A DNA stretch of 64,000 nt from Salinisphaera dokdonensis (GTDB taxonomy: Bacteria; Pseudomonadota; Gammaproteobacteria; Nevskiales; Salinisphaeraceae). The notes beneath the pieces are model-generated. The model was not told where the DNA came from. It saw only the letters and a program-made list of their open reading frames with translations, and ran no database searches. The stretch lies in assembly GCF_040361215.1 (NCBI RefSeq), contig NZ_APND01000001.1:620001-684000 (forward strand), in the 5' to 3' direction. Positions 1-8,468 of the stretch are shown piece by piece (the stretch's first letter is position 1; each line of letters opens with the position of its first letter). Made by a program: the position numbers and the translations under genes.

Positions 1-337
1 CCGCCTCGGCCGCGCGGGCGGCATCGATCACGGCACGGGTTTCGTCGTGGGTCGCCGGCGTGGCGACGGCGTCCGGAAACGGGCCGACGTGACCATGGCG
101 CAGCGCCGCCCAGTCGGCGAAGCTCTGGCCGTGGGCATGGCGCAGACGCGCTTCAGCAGACGTATCGAAACCGGCGATCGCGCCGAGTCGGGACTCGGGC
201 ACCTGCGCGCAGGCACTGTCGAGACTGGCATCGCTGCCGACCTCACCGCGACCGAGGCGCGATTCCAGAAACGCGCGCGCGCTGTCCGGTACCGGCTTGT
301 CGAAAGTGTCGTCGCCCCAGCCGTTCCATCGCCGCAT
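1..337 (-). CDS. FAD-linked oxidase, N-terminal part (runs off window)
   Basis: An open frame with an ATG at 337 runs leftward without a stop to base 1, giving 112 codons. The protein opens MRRWNGWGDD and continues with an Ala/Arg-rich helix, then PFPDAVATPATHDETRAVI. This layout matches the N-terminus of the alkyl-dihydroxyacetonephosphate-synthase-like (GlcD/AGPS) family of FAD-binding oxidases, in which the last segment leads into the FAD-binding PCMH domain. The FAD-binding and substrate domains lie outside the window, so the substrate cannot be judged. It is divergent from the AraC-type regulator at 463, which may control it. The family call rests on recognition of the N-terminal pattern only. 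Confidence 0.7.
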   Translation of the reverse strand, partial: MRRWNGWGDDTFDKPVPDSARAFLESRLGRGEVGSDASLDSACAQVPESRLGAIAGFDTSAEARLRHAHGQSFADWAALRHGHVGPFPDAVATPATHDETRAVIDAARAAEA

Positions 338-394
338 CGTGTCGTGCCTGTGGTGTTTGATCGAAGAACGCGGTCGAGGCTAAACAATGGCCAC

Positions 395-409
395 GTCAAA
401 AAAATTGAC
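395..409. promoter_or_regulatory. GTCAA-N5-TTGAC inverted repeat in divergent region
   Basis: A perfect 5-bp inverted repeat separated by five A residues lies between the divergent oxidase and AraC-type genes. Its right arm also starts a TTGACT that could serve as a -35 element toward the regulator, but no convincing -10 follows at 17 bp. It is a candidate operator only. Confidence 0.25.
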
Positions 410-462
410 TTCACGCGCAGATTGATCGGCAATAGCGTGATCAACCCTTTCGCCTCCAGCCG

Positions 463-1455
463 ATGCCCGAAGCGACCGTTGCCGTTTCCATGCTCCGTGC
501 GCTGCTCGCCTATCTCGGCACGCAGGACCTCGATACGGACGCACTCGCTCGAGCGTCCGGGCTGAATCGCGAGGTGTTGGCGCATCCCGAGCGCACGGTC
601 GATGCCAGCCACTACGAACGCCTCATGCAGGCCGGTATCGTCGCCCTGCACAACCCGCTGCTCGGCCTCGAATTCGGTATGGCAGCCCAACCGGATCGCT
701 GGGGCACGCTGGGCTTTTTACTGCGCCACTGCGCGACGCTCGGCGAGGTGCTGTCCTATCAGGCACGTTTCGCGCATCTAGTGAACGCCGTCGGCGAAGG
801 GCGTTTCGTCGAACACGAGCACCACGTCGCGCTCGAATGGCACAGCGCGGGTTCGCAGATGCCGGCACTGGTGGAGGAAGCCTTCGGCGCCTGGGTGCGC
901 TTTGCCCGTTGGGCCAGTGGGCGGGAGGAATCGCCGACATTGGTGGAATTTTCGCACCGGGCCCAGGGTGATCCGGCGCTCTACGAAGCGTTCTTTGACT
1001 GCCCGGTCGTGTTCTGCGCCCCGGCCTGTCGCCTGTGTTTCGACCCCGCCCTGCTCGACGTGGCCCTGCGCACGCCCGACGCCCAACTCGCCGCCCATCT
1101 GAGCGACCGGGTCGAAGCGCGCGCCCGGGCGGCTGGCGATCGCGATGTCCATATCCGACTCAAGGCTTGGCTCATGCAAACCATCGGCAACACCACGCCC
1201 GAACTCGGCCGCGCCGCCCAAGCGCTGGGCTTGGGCGAACGCGTTCTCCAGCAGCGCCTGCAGACCGGCGGCACCACCTTTCGCCGCTGTGTCGACGAAG
1301 CGCGGCACGAACTTGCGCTACGCCACCTGCGTGACAGCAGACTATCGATTGGCGATGTCAGTCACCGGCTCGGCTATTCCGAGCAAAGCGTGTTCCAACG
1401 CGCATTCCGGCGCTGGCAGGGGCAGACCCCGCTGGCCTGGCGGCGGCAGCACTAG
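463..1455 (+). CDS. AraC family transcriptional regulator
   Basis: A 330-residue DNA-binding regulator. Residues about 15-200 look like the arabinose-binding-type sensor domain of the OruR/ArgR-like AraC branch (DASHYERLMQAG, then NPLLGLEFGM). Residues about 230-328 carry two helix-turn-helix motifs; the second includes the diagnostic RLGYSEQSVFQRAFRRW followed by G-x-TPLAWR. The length is typical of the family. No clear Shine-Dalgarno precedes the ATG at 463, and an in-frame ATG at 490 is an alternative start. It probably responds to a small hydrophobic or amino-acid-like ligand and is a likely regulator of the divergent FAD oxidase; both points are inferences. Confidence 0.9.
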   Translation: MPEATVAVSMLRALLAYLGTQDLDTDALARASGLNREVLAHPERTVDASHYERLMQAGIVALHNPLLGLEFGMAAQPDRWGTLGFLLRHCATLGEVLSYQARFAHLVNAVGEGRFVEHEHHVALEWHSAGSQMPALVEEAFGAWVRFARWASGREESPTLVEFSHRAQGDPALYEAFFDCPVVFCAPACRLCFDPALLDVALRTPDAQLAAHLSDRVEARARAAGDRDVHIRLKAWLMQTIGNTTPELGRAAQALGLGERVLQQRLQTGGTTFRRCVDEARHELALRHLRDSRLSIGDVSHRLGYSEQSVFQRAFRRWQGQTPLAWRRQH

Positions 1456-1503
1456 ACTGCCGCCCTCGCGGGGTGTCTCGAGATAACCGCGACCCGGTAA
1501 ATT

Positions 1504-4500
1504 TCAGGCGGCGCCGCCCAGACTCGTCGGGCCGGCCGTGGCCAGACGCGCCATATCGCGTACTGCAACGGTGAGATGGGCATGGCCCGGCTGATCGATC
1601 GCCTGCAGTTCGCCCATGCGGGCACTGACAAAGGCGAGCGTGCGCTCGTGCGCTGCGCGCCATTCCGTCAATGGTTCGGCGCTGTCGACATCGAGCACCT
1701 GGGCCACGATCTGCTGATGGATACGGTAACTGTCGCTGCGCAGGCTGCTGCGCGCCAACGCGGCCCAGCGCCCGTTCGCGGGCAGGCCGTGAATGGCGTG
1801 CTGCAGCCAGTCGACCGACAGCTCGTCGCCAAGAGCAAAATACAGCGTGGCGACCTCGTCGATATCGCGACCTCGGTCCTCGGCGAGCGAGACGATATCC
1901 ATGATGCCGCCGCCGGCATCCGCACTGGCGATTCGGCAGGCAAAGGCTTCGTCGACACCGGCTTCGATCCATTCCGTGCGATCGGCCTGCCAGCGCCGGG
2001 CATAGCCGCCGACGAGGAAATCGGGCAGTTGTTCGAGTAGCCGGCGGGCGCCGCCCTGGTAGCGGGATACCAGCGACGACAGATCGCCCTCGATACCCGG
2101 CGTGCCCAGCCACCAGCTCATCGCGTGCTTGAGCATGGCGATCACGATCTTGTGCAGCTCGTACTGATGCTCGGTCGGCAGACGGTTGTCCCAGGATTCG
2201 ATCTCGCCGAACAGCGCTTCGCCGTCGAGCCAGGCATCGGCCAGCACATAGGCGCGTACCGCGGCGTCCATGCGCGCACCGAAGCCGGCCGGCAGCCGGT
2301 GGGCGGTGGCGATGCCCAGGCGATCGACCATCTGGTTAGTCACCAACGTGGTGATCAACTCGCGCTTGAGACGATGATCGAGCACGGCCTGCGGGAAACG
2401 CTCGACCAGTGCCGGCGGGAAACCGGCCTCGAGCAGATGTTCGAACCACGGATCGTCCGGCAGATCGCCGCCCAGCACTGCATCGGCGAGCGCGATCTTG
2501 CTGTAGGAGATCAGCACGGCCAGCTCCGGGCGGGTCAGCCCCTGGCGGTTCCGGGCCCGCTCTTCGATGGTTTCGTCGTCAGGCAAGCGCTCGAGCCGCC
2601 GGTCCAGCCGGCCGTCGCGTTCGAGTGCGCGCATGAAGCTGATCTGTTCGTCGAAGCGTGTCAGCCCTTCGGCTTCCATCAGGCTGATCTGCTGGGTCTG
2701 AAGATAGTTGGTCGCCAGCACCAGATCGATCACGTCGGGCGTCATCTTCGCGAGCAGCGTATTGCGGTCCTCGCGGCCGATCGCATCGGCGGCTTCGACC
2801 GTGCCGAGCGCGATCTTGATGTTGACCTCGAGGTCCGACGAATCCACGCCGCCGGAGTTGTCGATGGCGTCGGTATTCAGCCGCCCGCCGGCCAGCGCGT
2901 ATTCGATTCGCCCGGCCTGGGTCAGTCCCAGGTTGCCGCCCTCACCGACGGCCTTGCACCGCAGGTCGCGCCCGTCCACGCGTAGCCCGTCGTTGGCGCG
3001 ATCGCCGACCTGGGCATGGGCTTCCGAGCGCGCCTTCACATAAGTGCCGATACCGCCGTTCCAGAGCAGATCGACCGGCGCCTTGATGATCTGATGCATG
3101 AGTGCAGTCGGCGACAGCCGTCGTTCCTCGATACCGAGCGCAGCACGGGCCTCGTCAGAGAGTTCGATGGTCTTCGCGCTGCGATCGAAGATGCCGCCGC
3201 CGGCCGAGATCAGTGACTCGTCGTAGTCGCTCCACGCCGAGCGCGGCATCTCGAACAGGCGCTTGCGCTCGGCAAAGCTTGTCGCCGGATCGGGGTTCGG
3301 ATCGATGAAGATATGCAGGTGATTGAAGGCCGCGACCAGCCGGATCTGTTCCGACAGCAGCATGCCATTGCCGAACACATCGCCGCCCATGTCGCCGATT
3401 CCGACCACCGTGAACGGCTCGGTCTGGATATCGTGATCCAGCTCGCGGAAATGGCGTTTGACGCCTTCCCAGGCCCCGCGCGCGGTGATGCCCATGGCCT
3501 TGTGGTCATAGCCGGCGGAACCGCCCGACGCAAAGGCATCGTCGAGCCAGAAGCCGTATTCCTGTGACAGGCCGTTGGCAATATCCGAGAAGGTGGCCGT
3601 GCCCTTGTCGGCCGCGACCACGAGATAGGGATCATCCGGGTCGCGCCGCACCACACGCTCGGGCGGCGCCACGGCGTCGCCGATGCGGTTGTCGGTGATG
3701 TCGAGCAGACCGCGGATGAAGGTCTTGTAGCAGGCGATACCGCGCGCCTGGCGGGCTTCGCGGGATTCGTCGACGGGCGCGTTCTTGACCACGAAACCGC
3801 CCTTGGCGCCGACCGGCACGATAACCGCGTTCTTGACCATCTGCGCCTTCATCAGGCCCAGCACCTCGGTACGGAAATCCTCGCGCCGATCCGACCAGCG
3901 CAGCCCGCCGCGGGCGACCTTGCCACCGCGAAGATGCACGCCTTCCACTTCCGGCGCGTAGACAAACGTCTCGAACATCGGCAACGGCCGCGGCAGCTCG
4001 GGCATGCCGCTCGGGTCCAGCTTGATGCTGACATAGGGCTTGGGCCGGCCCTGCCCGTCCGGCTGGAAATAGTTGGTACGCAGGGTCGCACTGATCACGC
4101 CGTGGAAAGCGCGCAGCACGCGATCCGCGTCGAGGCTGGCCACGGCATCCAGACGCGCCGCGATATCGTCATCGTCCGGCACGCCCGCGTCGTCGGCAAC
4201 GCCTGCATGCTGGACATCCGGATCAAAGCGCGACTCGAACAGGGCAACGAAACGCGCGACCAGCTCCGCGTGGCCGGCCAGCTGTTCCTGGATATAGTCC
4301 GGCGAGAACGGCAGCTCGGTCTGCAGCAGATAGCGTGTGATGGTGCGCACGAGCACAACCTGACGCGGCGTGAAGCCCGCACTGATGATCAGCCGGTTGA
4401 GACCGTCGTTCTCGGCGCTGCCGGCGATCACGGCAGCAAACGCGTCGGCGATGCTTTCGCGCCGGCTCACGTCGGTCAGCGCATCGGCCTGGGGATGATC

Positions 4501-6309
4501 GGCTTCGTATTCGTGGATCCACTGCGGCGCATTGCCGGGCCGTTGCACGAGATACGGCCGCTGCGTGTGGACCGACAGGCCGAAGTTCTCGAGGATCGGC
4601 ATCGTCGTGGACAGCGGCATTTCCTCGCCGCTGCCGTAGAGCTTGAGTTGCACGTCGCCGTCTTCGACGCCGATAACCTGGAGCACCGGCGTATCCCCGG
4701 CCGAGATACCCGCCAGCACGCAGGCATCGTCGACAGCGGCTTCGGCCGAAAAACGCTCGCGGTAGGCGGCGTCGAAAGCGCGAGCGTAGGCGGGCATGAG
4801 CGAGCCGGCAGATTCGGCCGCCGCGGCGAAGCGATCCGGCCAGGCGCGGGTGGCCGCGATGAGATGGGCTTCCAGCTCGCGCGTATCGAAGTCGTGATCG
4901 CCATCACTGTCGATCGCGATCTGGTAATGGATACGTACCAGCGCGCTGCGCAGGAACTGCGCATCGGATTCCTGGGCGACCCCATCCAGGCGGCGTTCCA
5001 ACTCGGCCTGTATCTGTTCGCGCAGCTCCAACGTGTAGCGCTCGCGCGGCATGTAGACCAGGCAGGAATGAAAACGCGCATAGCGGTCGCGGCGCATGAA
5101 CAGCCGCAGCCGCTCGGTCTCGCGCATGCCCAGCACGCCCATGACCGTGTTGTAGAGCTCGTCTTCCGATGACTGAAACAGCTCGTCGCGCGGGAAGGTC
5201 TCGAGGATATAGCGCAGGCTCTTCGCGCTGTGCGAGCGCGGGCGCAATGCCGCACGCGCGACCACGTCGCGTACTTTCTGGCGCAGCAACGGGATCTGGC
5301 GCGGGCTCACGGCATAGGCTTCGCCCGAGAACAGGCCGAGAAAACGATGTGCGCCAATCACGTTGCCGGTGTCGTCCATGCGCTTGATCGCGATCACATC
5401 CATCGTCTCGGCGTGATGAATCCACGAACGCCTGTTGGCCTTGGCGACGACGAGAATACGTGGCGACTGGGTGTACTTGTCGAGCGCGGCGGCCGGTGCG
5501 ACATAACCGTCCGGATCCAGGCCGGCGCGATCTTCGCGCAGCAGGCCAAGGCTCGAGCCGGGCGTATCCGCCATGACTTCGGCATCGCCATCGCTCGCGC
5601 GGACCTCGCGCTGGCGATAGCCGAGCAATGTGAAGTGGTCGTCTGCGAGCCAGCGCAGGAACGCCTGGGTCTGCTCGCATTCATCGATATCCACGCCGCT
5701 GGGCACGGTATCGAGTTCCGAAACGACTTTCTGCAGTTGACGGCGCATGCCCTGCCAGTCGCCGACCACGGCCCGCAGGTCTCCGAGATTGCGGGCCACG
5801 CACTCCACCAGCGCCTCACCCACGAGCCCCGCGGGCGCGGCAAATTCGAGCCGCACGAGCGACTCCTCGTCGCCATGGGTCGTGCTATCGGCCGCGGAGC
5901 GAATGTCGGTCGGCGCCCCGGACTCGTCTCGGCTGACCCGCATGATGGGGTGCATCATCCAGTCGATATCGGCTCCGGTCTCGCGGACCGCCATGCTGAT
6001 GGTGTCGACCAGAAACGCCATGTCGTCGGCGACGGCGATGAGGGTGGTGTCGCAATGACCTTCGCGTCCATCGAGTTCGTGCACGCGGATATGGGGTTCG
6101 CCGGGTTGGCGCGGCTTGCACAGCAGTTCGAACTGGTCACACACCGCGGCATAGAGCGCATCCACGGAGCGCGCCGCGATGGCGTCGACGGTGATGCCTT
6201 CGAACCAGGCATCGACAAAGCGCAGCATCAGGTCTCGCTGCGCTGCCGGCTCGTAGGTGCCCGCCCGGGCACGGACGTCTGCAACTATCGTGGCTATCGT
6301 GCTCATCAC
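1504..6309 (-). CDS. gdhB: NAD-specific glutamate dehydrogenase, large (~180 kDa) type
   Basis: A 1601-residue enzyme of the bacterial L_180 NAD-glutamate dehydrogenase class, which deaminates glutamate to 2-oxoglutarate and ammonia with NAD+ in the cytoplasm. The length fits the family (about 1600). Long N-terminal regulatory regions precede the catalytic core. The core shows GGLRWSDR-x-EDFRTEVLGL, then KAQMVKNAVIVPVGAKGGF with the substrate-binding lysines, and further on VGIGDMGGDVFGNGMLLS and VGEGGNLGLTQ, matching the dehydrogenase and nucleotide-binding segments. It stands alone and converges with the AraC gene 48 bp away. Several long open frames on the opposite strand are GC-rich shadows of this gene. 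Confidence 0.97.
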   Translation of the reverse strand: MMSTIATIVADVRARAGTYEPAAQRDLMLRFVDAWFEGITVDAIAARSVDALYAAVCDQFELLCKPRQPGEPHIRVHELDGREGHCDTTLIAVADDMAFLVDTISMAVRETGADIDWMMHPIMRVSRDESGAPTDIRSAADSTTHGDEESLVRLEFAAPAGLVGEALVECVARNLGDLRAVVGDWQGMRRQLQKVVSELDTVPSGVDIDECEQTQAFLRWLADDHFTLLGYRQREVRASDGDAEVMADTPGSSLGLLREDRAGLDPDGYVAPAAALDKYTQSPRILVVAKANRRSWIHHAETMDVIAIKRMDDTGNVIGAHRFLGLFSGEAYAVSPRQIPLLRQKVRDVVARAALRPRSHSAKSLRYILETFPRDELFQSSEDELYNTVMGVLGMRETERLRLFMRRDRYARFHSCLVYMPRERYTLELREQIQAELERRLDGVAQESDAQFLRSALVRIHYQIAIDSDGDHDFDTRELEAHLIAATRAWPDRFAAAAESAGSLMPAYARAFDAAYRERFSAEAAVDDACVLAGISAGDTPVLQVIGVEDGDVQLKLYGSGEEMPLSTTMPILENFGLSVHTQRPYLVQRPGNAPQWIHEYEADHPQADALTDVSRRESIADAFAAVIAGSAENDGLNRLIISAGFTPRQVVLVRTITRYLLQTELPFSPDYIQEQLAGHAELVARFVALFESRFDPDVQHAGVADDAGVPDDDDIAARLDAVASLDADRVLRAFHGVISATLRTNYFQPDGQGRPKPYVSIKLDPSGMPELPRPLPMFETFVYAPEVEGVHLRGGKVARGGLRWSDRREDFRTEVLGLMKAQMVKNAVIVPVGAKGGFVVKNAPVDESREARQARGIACYKTFIRGLLDITDNRIGDAVAPPERVVRRDPDDPYLVVAADKGTATFSDIANGLSQEYGFWLDDAFASGGSAGYDHKAMGITARGAWEGVKRHFRELDHDIQTEPFTVVGIGDMGGDVFGNGMLLSEQIRLVAAFNHLHIFIDPNPDPATSFAERKRLFEMPRSAWSDYDESLISAGGGIFDRSAKTIELSDEARAALGIEERRLSPTALMHQIIKAPVDLLWNGGIGTYVKARSEAHAQVGDRANDGLRVDGRDLRCKAVGEGGNLGLTQAGRIEYALAGGRLNTDAIDNSGGVDSSDLEVNIKIALGTVEAADAIGREDRNTLLAKMTPDVIDLVLATNYLQTQQISLMEAEGLTRFDEQISFMRALERDGRLDRRLERLPDDETIEERARNRQGLTRPELAVLISYSKIALADAVLGGDLPDDPWFEHLLEAGFPPALVERFPQAVLDHRLKRELITTLVTNQMVDRLGIATAHRLPAGFGARMDAAVRAYVLADAWLDGEALFGEIESWDNRLPTEHQYELHKIVIAMLKHAMSWWLGTPGIEGDLSSLVSRYQGGARRLLEQLPDFLVGGYARRWQADRTEWIEAGVDEAFACRIASADAGGGIMDIVSLAEDRGRDIDEVATLYFALGDELSVDWLQHAIHGLPANGRWAALARSSLRSDSYRIHQQIVAQVLDVDSAEPLTEWRAAHERTLAFVSARMGELQAIDQPGHAHLTVAVRDMARLATAGPTSLGGAA

Positions 6310-6478
6310 CCGCCGCCCTTTGGATACGCGTTGTCCGATGCCGCCACCCTAGACCCGGGTGTATGGCATTAACAAGCGCGGCGCACAGCGCGGTTACAAG
6401 GGAAAACTTGGCGTGTCGCCTTCCGCGCTCTGCCGGTGACGAAACGAACTCGCACAGACGCGGCGCCATGCCGTGACC

Positions 6479-6501
6479 AAAACCGCGCGGGGCGCGGTTT
6501 T
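6479..6501 (-). terminator. Intrinsic terminator downstream of maiA
   Basis: AAAACCGCG and CGCGGTTTT form a perfect 9-bp stem around a 5-nt loop. On the minus strand the stem ends in a T run, 17 bp past the maiA stop. The symmetric A/T flanks could allow weak action in both directions. Confidence 0.75.
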
Positions 6502-6517
6502 CAGGCTGGCATCCAGG

Positions 6518-7171
6518 CTATTTGGTATCCGGCTGATTGTCCGGGTCGGCGGCCTGGAAGGCGGCCAGGGTCATGCAGGCACGATGAACGCGACGGATGG
6601 TCGGATAGCCGCTCAGATCGACGTCATAGCGCTCGGCCAGCGACACCTGCGGCACGAGACAGACATCGGCCAGACTCGGGCGCGCAGTGAAGCAGTAGCT
6701 GTTCTCGTCGTTCTCGCGCGCCTGGTTGGCCAGGATGGACTCCATCGGCGCGAACGCCTTGTGGATCCAGTGCTCGAACCATTTGCGGCGGTTTTCATAA
6801 TCGACGTTCATGCCGTCGCGCAGATAGCGCAGCACCCGCAGGTTGTTCAGCGGGTGGGTATCCGCGATCGCGATCTGGGCAAAGGAGCGGATACGCGCAC
6901 GCTCGGCAATGTCGCCATGCAGGAGCGGGCGTTCAGGATAGCGCTCCTCCAGATATTCTAGAATGGCCGAAGACTGGGATATGACCAGATCATTCTCGGC
7001 CCAGAGCGCCGGAATGAGGCCCTGCGGATTGACGTTGAGATAGCTCAACCGATCGCCACGGGCATGATCCATATCCGTGAAGATCGACTTGTACGACACG
7101 CCCTTGTAGTTGAGCGCGATGCGCACGCGGTGCGCTGACACACTGCGATGGTGCGTGAATAGTTGAAGCAT
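6518..7171 (-). CDS. maiA: Maleylacetoacetate isomerase / glutathione S-transferase family
   Basis: A 217-residue GST-fold protein. The N-terminal thioredoxin-like domain begins LFTHHRSVSAHRVRIALNYK and carries the glutathione-binding NPQGLIPAL and ISQSSAILEYLEERYP segments. The C-terminal helical domain ends with the zeta-class pattern PSLADVCLVPQV. Zeta-class enzymes isomerise maleylacetoacetate to fumarylacetoacetate in tyrosine or phenylalanine breakdown. The canonical first active-site pattern SSCSxR is replaced here by H-x-SVSAHR, so substrate specificity should be treated with caution. The start at 7171 is preferred because the upstream 19 residues of the longer frame are not family-like. 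No other tyrosine-catabolism gene lies nearby. Confidence 0.82.
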   Translation of the reverse strand: MLQLFTHHRSVSAHRVRIALNYKGVSYKSIFTDMDHARGDRLSYLNVNPQGLIPALWAENDLVISQSSAILEYLEERYPERPLLHGDIAERARIRSFAQIAIADTHPLNNLRVLRYLRDGMNVDYENRRKWFEHWIHKAFAPMESILANQARENDENSYCFTARPSLADVCLVPQVSLAERYDVDLSGYPTIRRVHRACMTLAAFQAADPDNQPDTK

Positions 7172-7306
7172 GCCGTGACCGGGCTTGTGAACGTTTCGTG
7201 ATGTCGCGATTCTAGCAAACGCCGACACGCGAAAACCGCGCCACCACGTTCACGGTACTTCACCGACACGACTGATCCACCCGCTTTCGATTCGCATAGC
7301 CCGCAA

Positions 7307-7666
7307 ATGAACCAGGAAATAGACAACACCCCCGTCACCCGCAGCGAAGTCGAGCGCAATGTGCTGCTCGTGACCTATGTGCTTTACGGGCTGGGCTTTT
7401 TCTCGGGCATCACTGCGGTGGCCGGCGTGATCATCAACCACGTCAAGCTTCGCGACTGCCGCGACCCCGTCGCCTACAGCCACCATCGCTGGCTGATGCG
7501 TACCTTCTGGTTCACGGTGCTGTGGTCGTTGGTGTGCCTGGTGCTCACCACGGTGATGATCGGCTTTCTCGGTTACCTGATTCTCTGGTGCTGGGGGCTG
7601 TACCGCTTCATCCGCGGCGTGCTGGCATTCGCCGAACATCGCGCAATGCCCGGTCCCACGCGATGA
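7307..7666 (+). CDS. DUF4870-like small membrane protein A
   Basis: A 119-residue inner-membrane protein with about three hydrophobic helices (residues 20-45, 65-90 and 90-108). It includes the sequence YSHHRWLMRTFWFT, which recurs in the next gene. The overall plan of short helices with a soluble His-rich turn resembles DUF4870-type proteins of unknown function. Its TGA overlaps the next ATG in an ATGA junction, so the two are translationally coupled. Confidence 0.8.
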   Translation: MNQEIDNTPVTRSEVERNVLLVTYVLYGLGFFSGITAVAGVIINHVKLRDCRDPVAYSHHRWLMRTFWFTVLWSLVCLVLTTVMIGFLGYLILWCWGLYRFIRGVLAFAEHRAMPGPTR

Positions 7667-8148
7667 GCGAGAACGATCCGCCCCTGGCCGGGGAAGACAG
7701 CAACTTCGGCGTGACCTTCGGCTATATCGGCGCAGGTGCTCTGACCGCAGCACTCTGGCTGGGCGTCGGCCTGCTCCTCATACCCTTCATGGCCGTGATC
7801 GCACTGGTTCACTGGTGGGCGGCCGCAGGACAGACACCATTGGTGAACTCCCATCACCGCTGGCTGGGCCGCCATCATGCGATCTCGGTACTGGCGCTGC
7901 TCCTGGTGCTGTTCGCGCCGCTGGCTGCCCTGCCGACGCTCTACAACAGTGCAATGACGGTGCTCAATACGCTTGCCTATGCGCCGTATCCGATGGAAAC
8001 ACTCGCCGCCGCCTGGCCGGAACTCGGCATCGGCACGCTGATGCTGGCGCTGTTCATCGCGACGGCAGGCTGGCTCCTCGTCACCTTATGGCTGAGCATC
8101 CGACTCGTCCGCCGCTGGCTGCGCTGGGCGGATCGCAGGCCGGCCTGA
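7663..8148 (+). CDS. DUF4870-like small membrane protein B
   Basis: A 161-residue protein with about four transmembrane segments (residues 15-48, 70-95, 115-140) and a basic C-terminus (RLVRRWLRWADRR). It shares the NSHHRWLGRH motif with the preceding protein, which suggests a tandem duplication and possibly a hetero-oligomer. The ATG overlaps the upstream stop codon, which fixes this start within a longer open frame. Function unknown. Confidence 0.78.
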   Translation: MSENDPPLAGEDSNFGVTFGYIGAGALTAALWLGVGLLLIPFMAVIALVHWWAAAGQTPLVNSHHRWLGRHHAISVLALLLVLFAPLAALPTLYNSAMTVLNTLAYAPYPMETLAAAWPELGIGTLMLALFIATAGWLLVTLWLSIRLVRRWLRWADRRPA

Positions 8149-8468
8149 GCGCCTCGAAGCCGACCGCTCAAGCCAAGCTCCGGCCTGCCAATGCCCGGAC
8201 GCCCATGATCGCCCGTTCTCAAAGCGGACTTTAGATACGCCGCCCAGCGCCGATAACGTTGCCATGACAAGCACTCGCGTGCGCCCAGGAGCGCCTGCCC
8301 GGCTGTGTTAACGTCGCCTCTTTCATTTGCACGGGGATCCGACCGGATCACGACCATCCGCTACCATCTGAACGCCGCCTCAGCGGCTGGGGTAACGGCG
8401 AACGTGCCCGGCGCCGACACCCGATTGCGATGGCCCGAGTGGCCATTCAGATCACTGGAGGGCGATCC
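8149..8468. other. 320-bp intergenic region without recognised gene
   Basis: No open frame with a plausible start is visible here. A short GATCC-N4-GGATC inverted repeat lies near 8335-8348. The promoter of the 662-aa gene must lie in this stretch, but I see no convincing -35/-10 pair. The final bases hold that gene's GGAGGG ribosome-binding site (8457-8462). Confidence 0.4.

Noticed and set aside
3934..6372. Long plus-strand open frames (412 and 380 codons) opposite the glutamate dehydrogenase gene
   Set aside because: They are the antisense shadow of a GC-rich coding strand, have His/Arg-rich composition without domains, and the opposite strand encodes a full-length, well-recognised enzyme.
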